Shown here in pieces: positions 30,032 to 30,625 of a DNA stretch of 30,625 bases (positions are counted from its first letter, which is position 1; each line of letters starts with the position of its first letter). Source of the stretch: a virus; IMG/VR virus record IMGVR_UViG_3300030090_003403, positions 1-30,625 of that record. One strand, written 5' to 3'. Under the pieces are notes generated by a model. The model was given only the letters and a program-made list of their open reading frames with translations, was not told the origin of the DNA and searched no databases. The position numbers were made by a program, and so were the translations under genes.

Positions 30032-30625
30032 TGGCTACTTCTCCTTATAGTTCAGATATTGTTCTTAGTAAAACAGATGGTTCTACTAATAAAATTGGTT
30101 TGAAGTTATTTAGAGATGCACCGAATGTGCCTGGTGGATGGAGAATAGATCATGTATCTCCTGCACCGCCAAGACAAGCGTCTGATTCTGCAAACTATCA
30201 ACAACAATCACCTGACATTGGTTTAGTTTTAGATCAGGACTCATGGCATAGAGGCTTTGGGTTGTCAACATTTTCTAGGTTTGGTACAGCTACTGAATCA
30301 AACAGAGCAAGAGCAAGATACGGTTATTCTGATGGAGTTCTAGGTATGTTTAGAAATGAACTTGTGCTTGGATATTTACAGGATGAAACCGATATATTGA
30401 TTAGAAATGGTAGATTTGAACAGGTTGCAAGTGATAGTTCTTTTGATTTAACAGATTACACAACAAGTAATGCATCTCTTGCATCTCAAACTACTTATGT
30501 AAAAAATGGTAGTCGAGGTGGTCAGATAACTGCGACTGCAAATGGTGGTTACATAGAGCAAACTATAAACAGTCCGACATTATTTCAAAGTAAAAAAGTT
30601 TTTGCTCATGTATATTTACGAAGAA
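30031..30625 (+). CDS. N-terminal part of a tail/receptor-binding type protein, cut by the window edge
   Basis: GTG at 30031 overlaps the TAG of the previous gene (TAGTG), and the frame stays open to the window end (about 198 codons). It begins MATSPYSSDIVLSKTDGSTN. Near residues 130-195 it has the order RNGRFEQ ... DLTDYTTSN ... GGYIEQTINSP ... KKVFAHVYLRR, the same jelly-roll-like pattern as the insert of the preceding protein. A likely role is a tail or tail-tube protein with carbohydrate-binding domains. The truncated end prevents a firmer call. Confidence 0.6.
   Translation, partial: MATSPYSSDIVLSKTDGSTNKIGLKLFRDAPNVPGGWRIDHVSPAPPRQASDSANYQQQSPDIGLVLDQDSWHRGFGLSTFSRFGTATESNRARARYGYSDGVLGMFRNELVLGYLQDETDILIRNGRFEQVASDSSFDLTDYTTSNASLASQTTYVKNGSRGGQITATANGGYIEQTINSPTLFQSKKVFAHVYLRR

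Noticed and set aside
1-30625. Temperate phage with integrase and attachment site
   Set aside because: No integrase, excisionase or CI-like repressor was seen and no att-like repeat was recognised. Genes outside the window could still change this.

Overview
This window looks like about 30 kb of a tailed double-stranded DNA phage, AT-rich and tightly packed. It has a terminase, portal, scaffold and capsid block on the right and a replication/early block on the left. Gene families and base composition fit a marine phage of an AT-rich alphaproteobacterial host, but the host is an inference. No integrase, tRNA, DNA polymerase or CRISPR array was seen. The first and last genes are cut by the window edges, so this is part of a genome.

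Layout. (1) 1-2014, plus strand: tail of a late operon made of very small, translationally coupled genes (TAATG and ATGA junctions), a 427-aa membrane protein and an FmdB-like zinc ribbon, ending at a hairpin between convergent units (2061-2098). (2) 2143-14065, minus strand: early/replication region, read leftwards from at least four promoter-like sites. From the promoter end it encodes a lysine-rich 146-aa protein with its own promoter and terminator, several small hypothetical proteins, a CobS-like AAA+ ATPase with a CobT-like VWA protein, a 248-aa protein, then (after a 1-kb gene-free stretch) hypothetical proteins, a probable single-strand annealing protein, a winged-helix putative initiator, a DnaC-like helicase loader and a PD-(D/E)XK resolvase-like nuclease. 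(3) 14066-14721: divergent control region. (4) 14722 to the right edge, plus strand: small and large terminase, portal, large virion/ejection-type proteins, scaffold, major capsid protein, small head proteins, a connector-like protein with a jelly-roll-like insert, and a truncated tail or receptor-binding type gene.

The most unusual item is the gene-free stretch at 6326-7021. It is neither coding nor a simple tandem repeat. Read on the minus strand it is a string of pentamers beginning with G, mostly G(T/A)(T/A)NN. By hand count about 104 successive G-to-G steps are exactly 5 nt. The register is reset by the tetramer GTCA (CTGAC on the plus strand) at 11 places, commonly about 50 nt apart. 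I know of no element like it. A hairpin that pairs best as minus-strand RNA and a detached 19-bp copy of the array edge lie between it and the upstream gene. This suggests a transcribed, protein-binding RNA or single-stranded DNA element, but its function is unknown.

The leftward units share regulatory signals: TTGATA-type -35 boxes (three copies at exact 10-bp spacing at 14146-14171) and a 26-bp motif present twice (23/26 identical) before two early transcription units.
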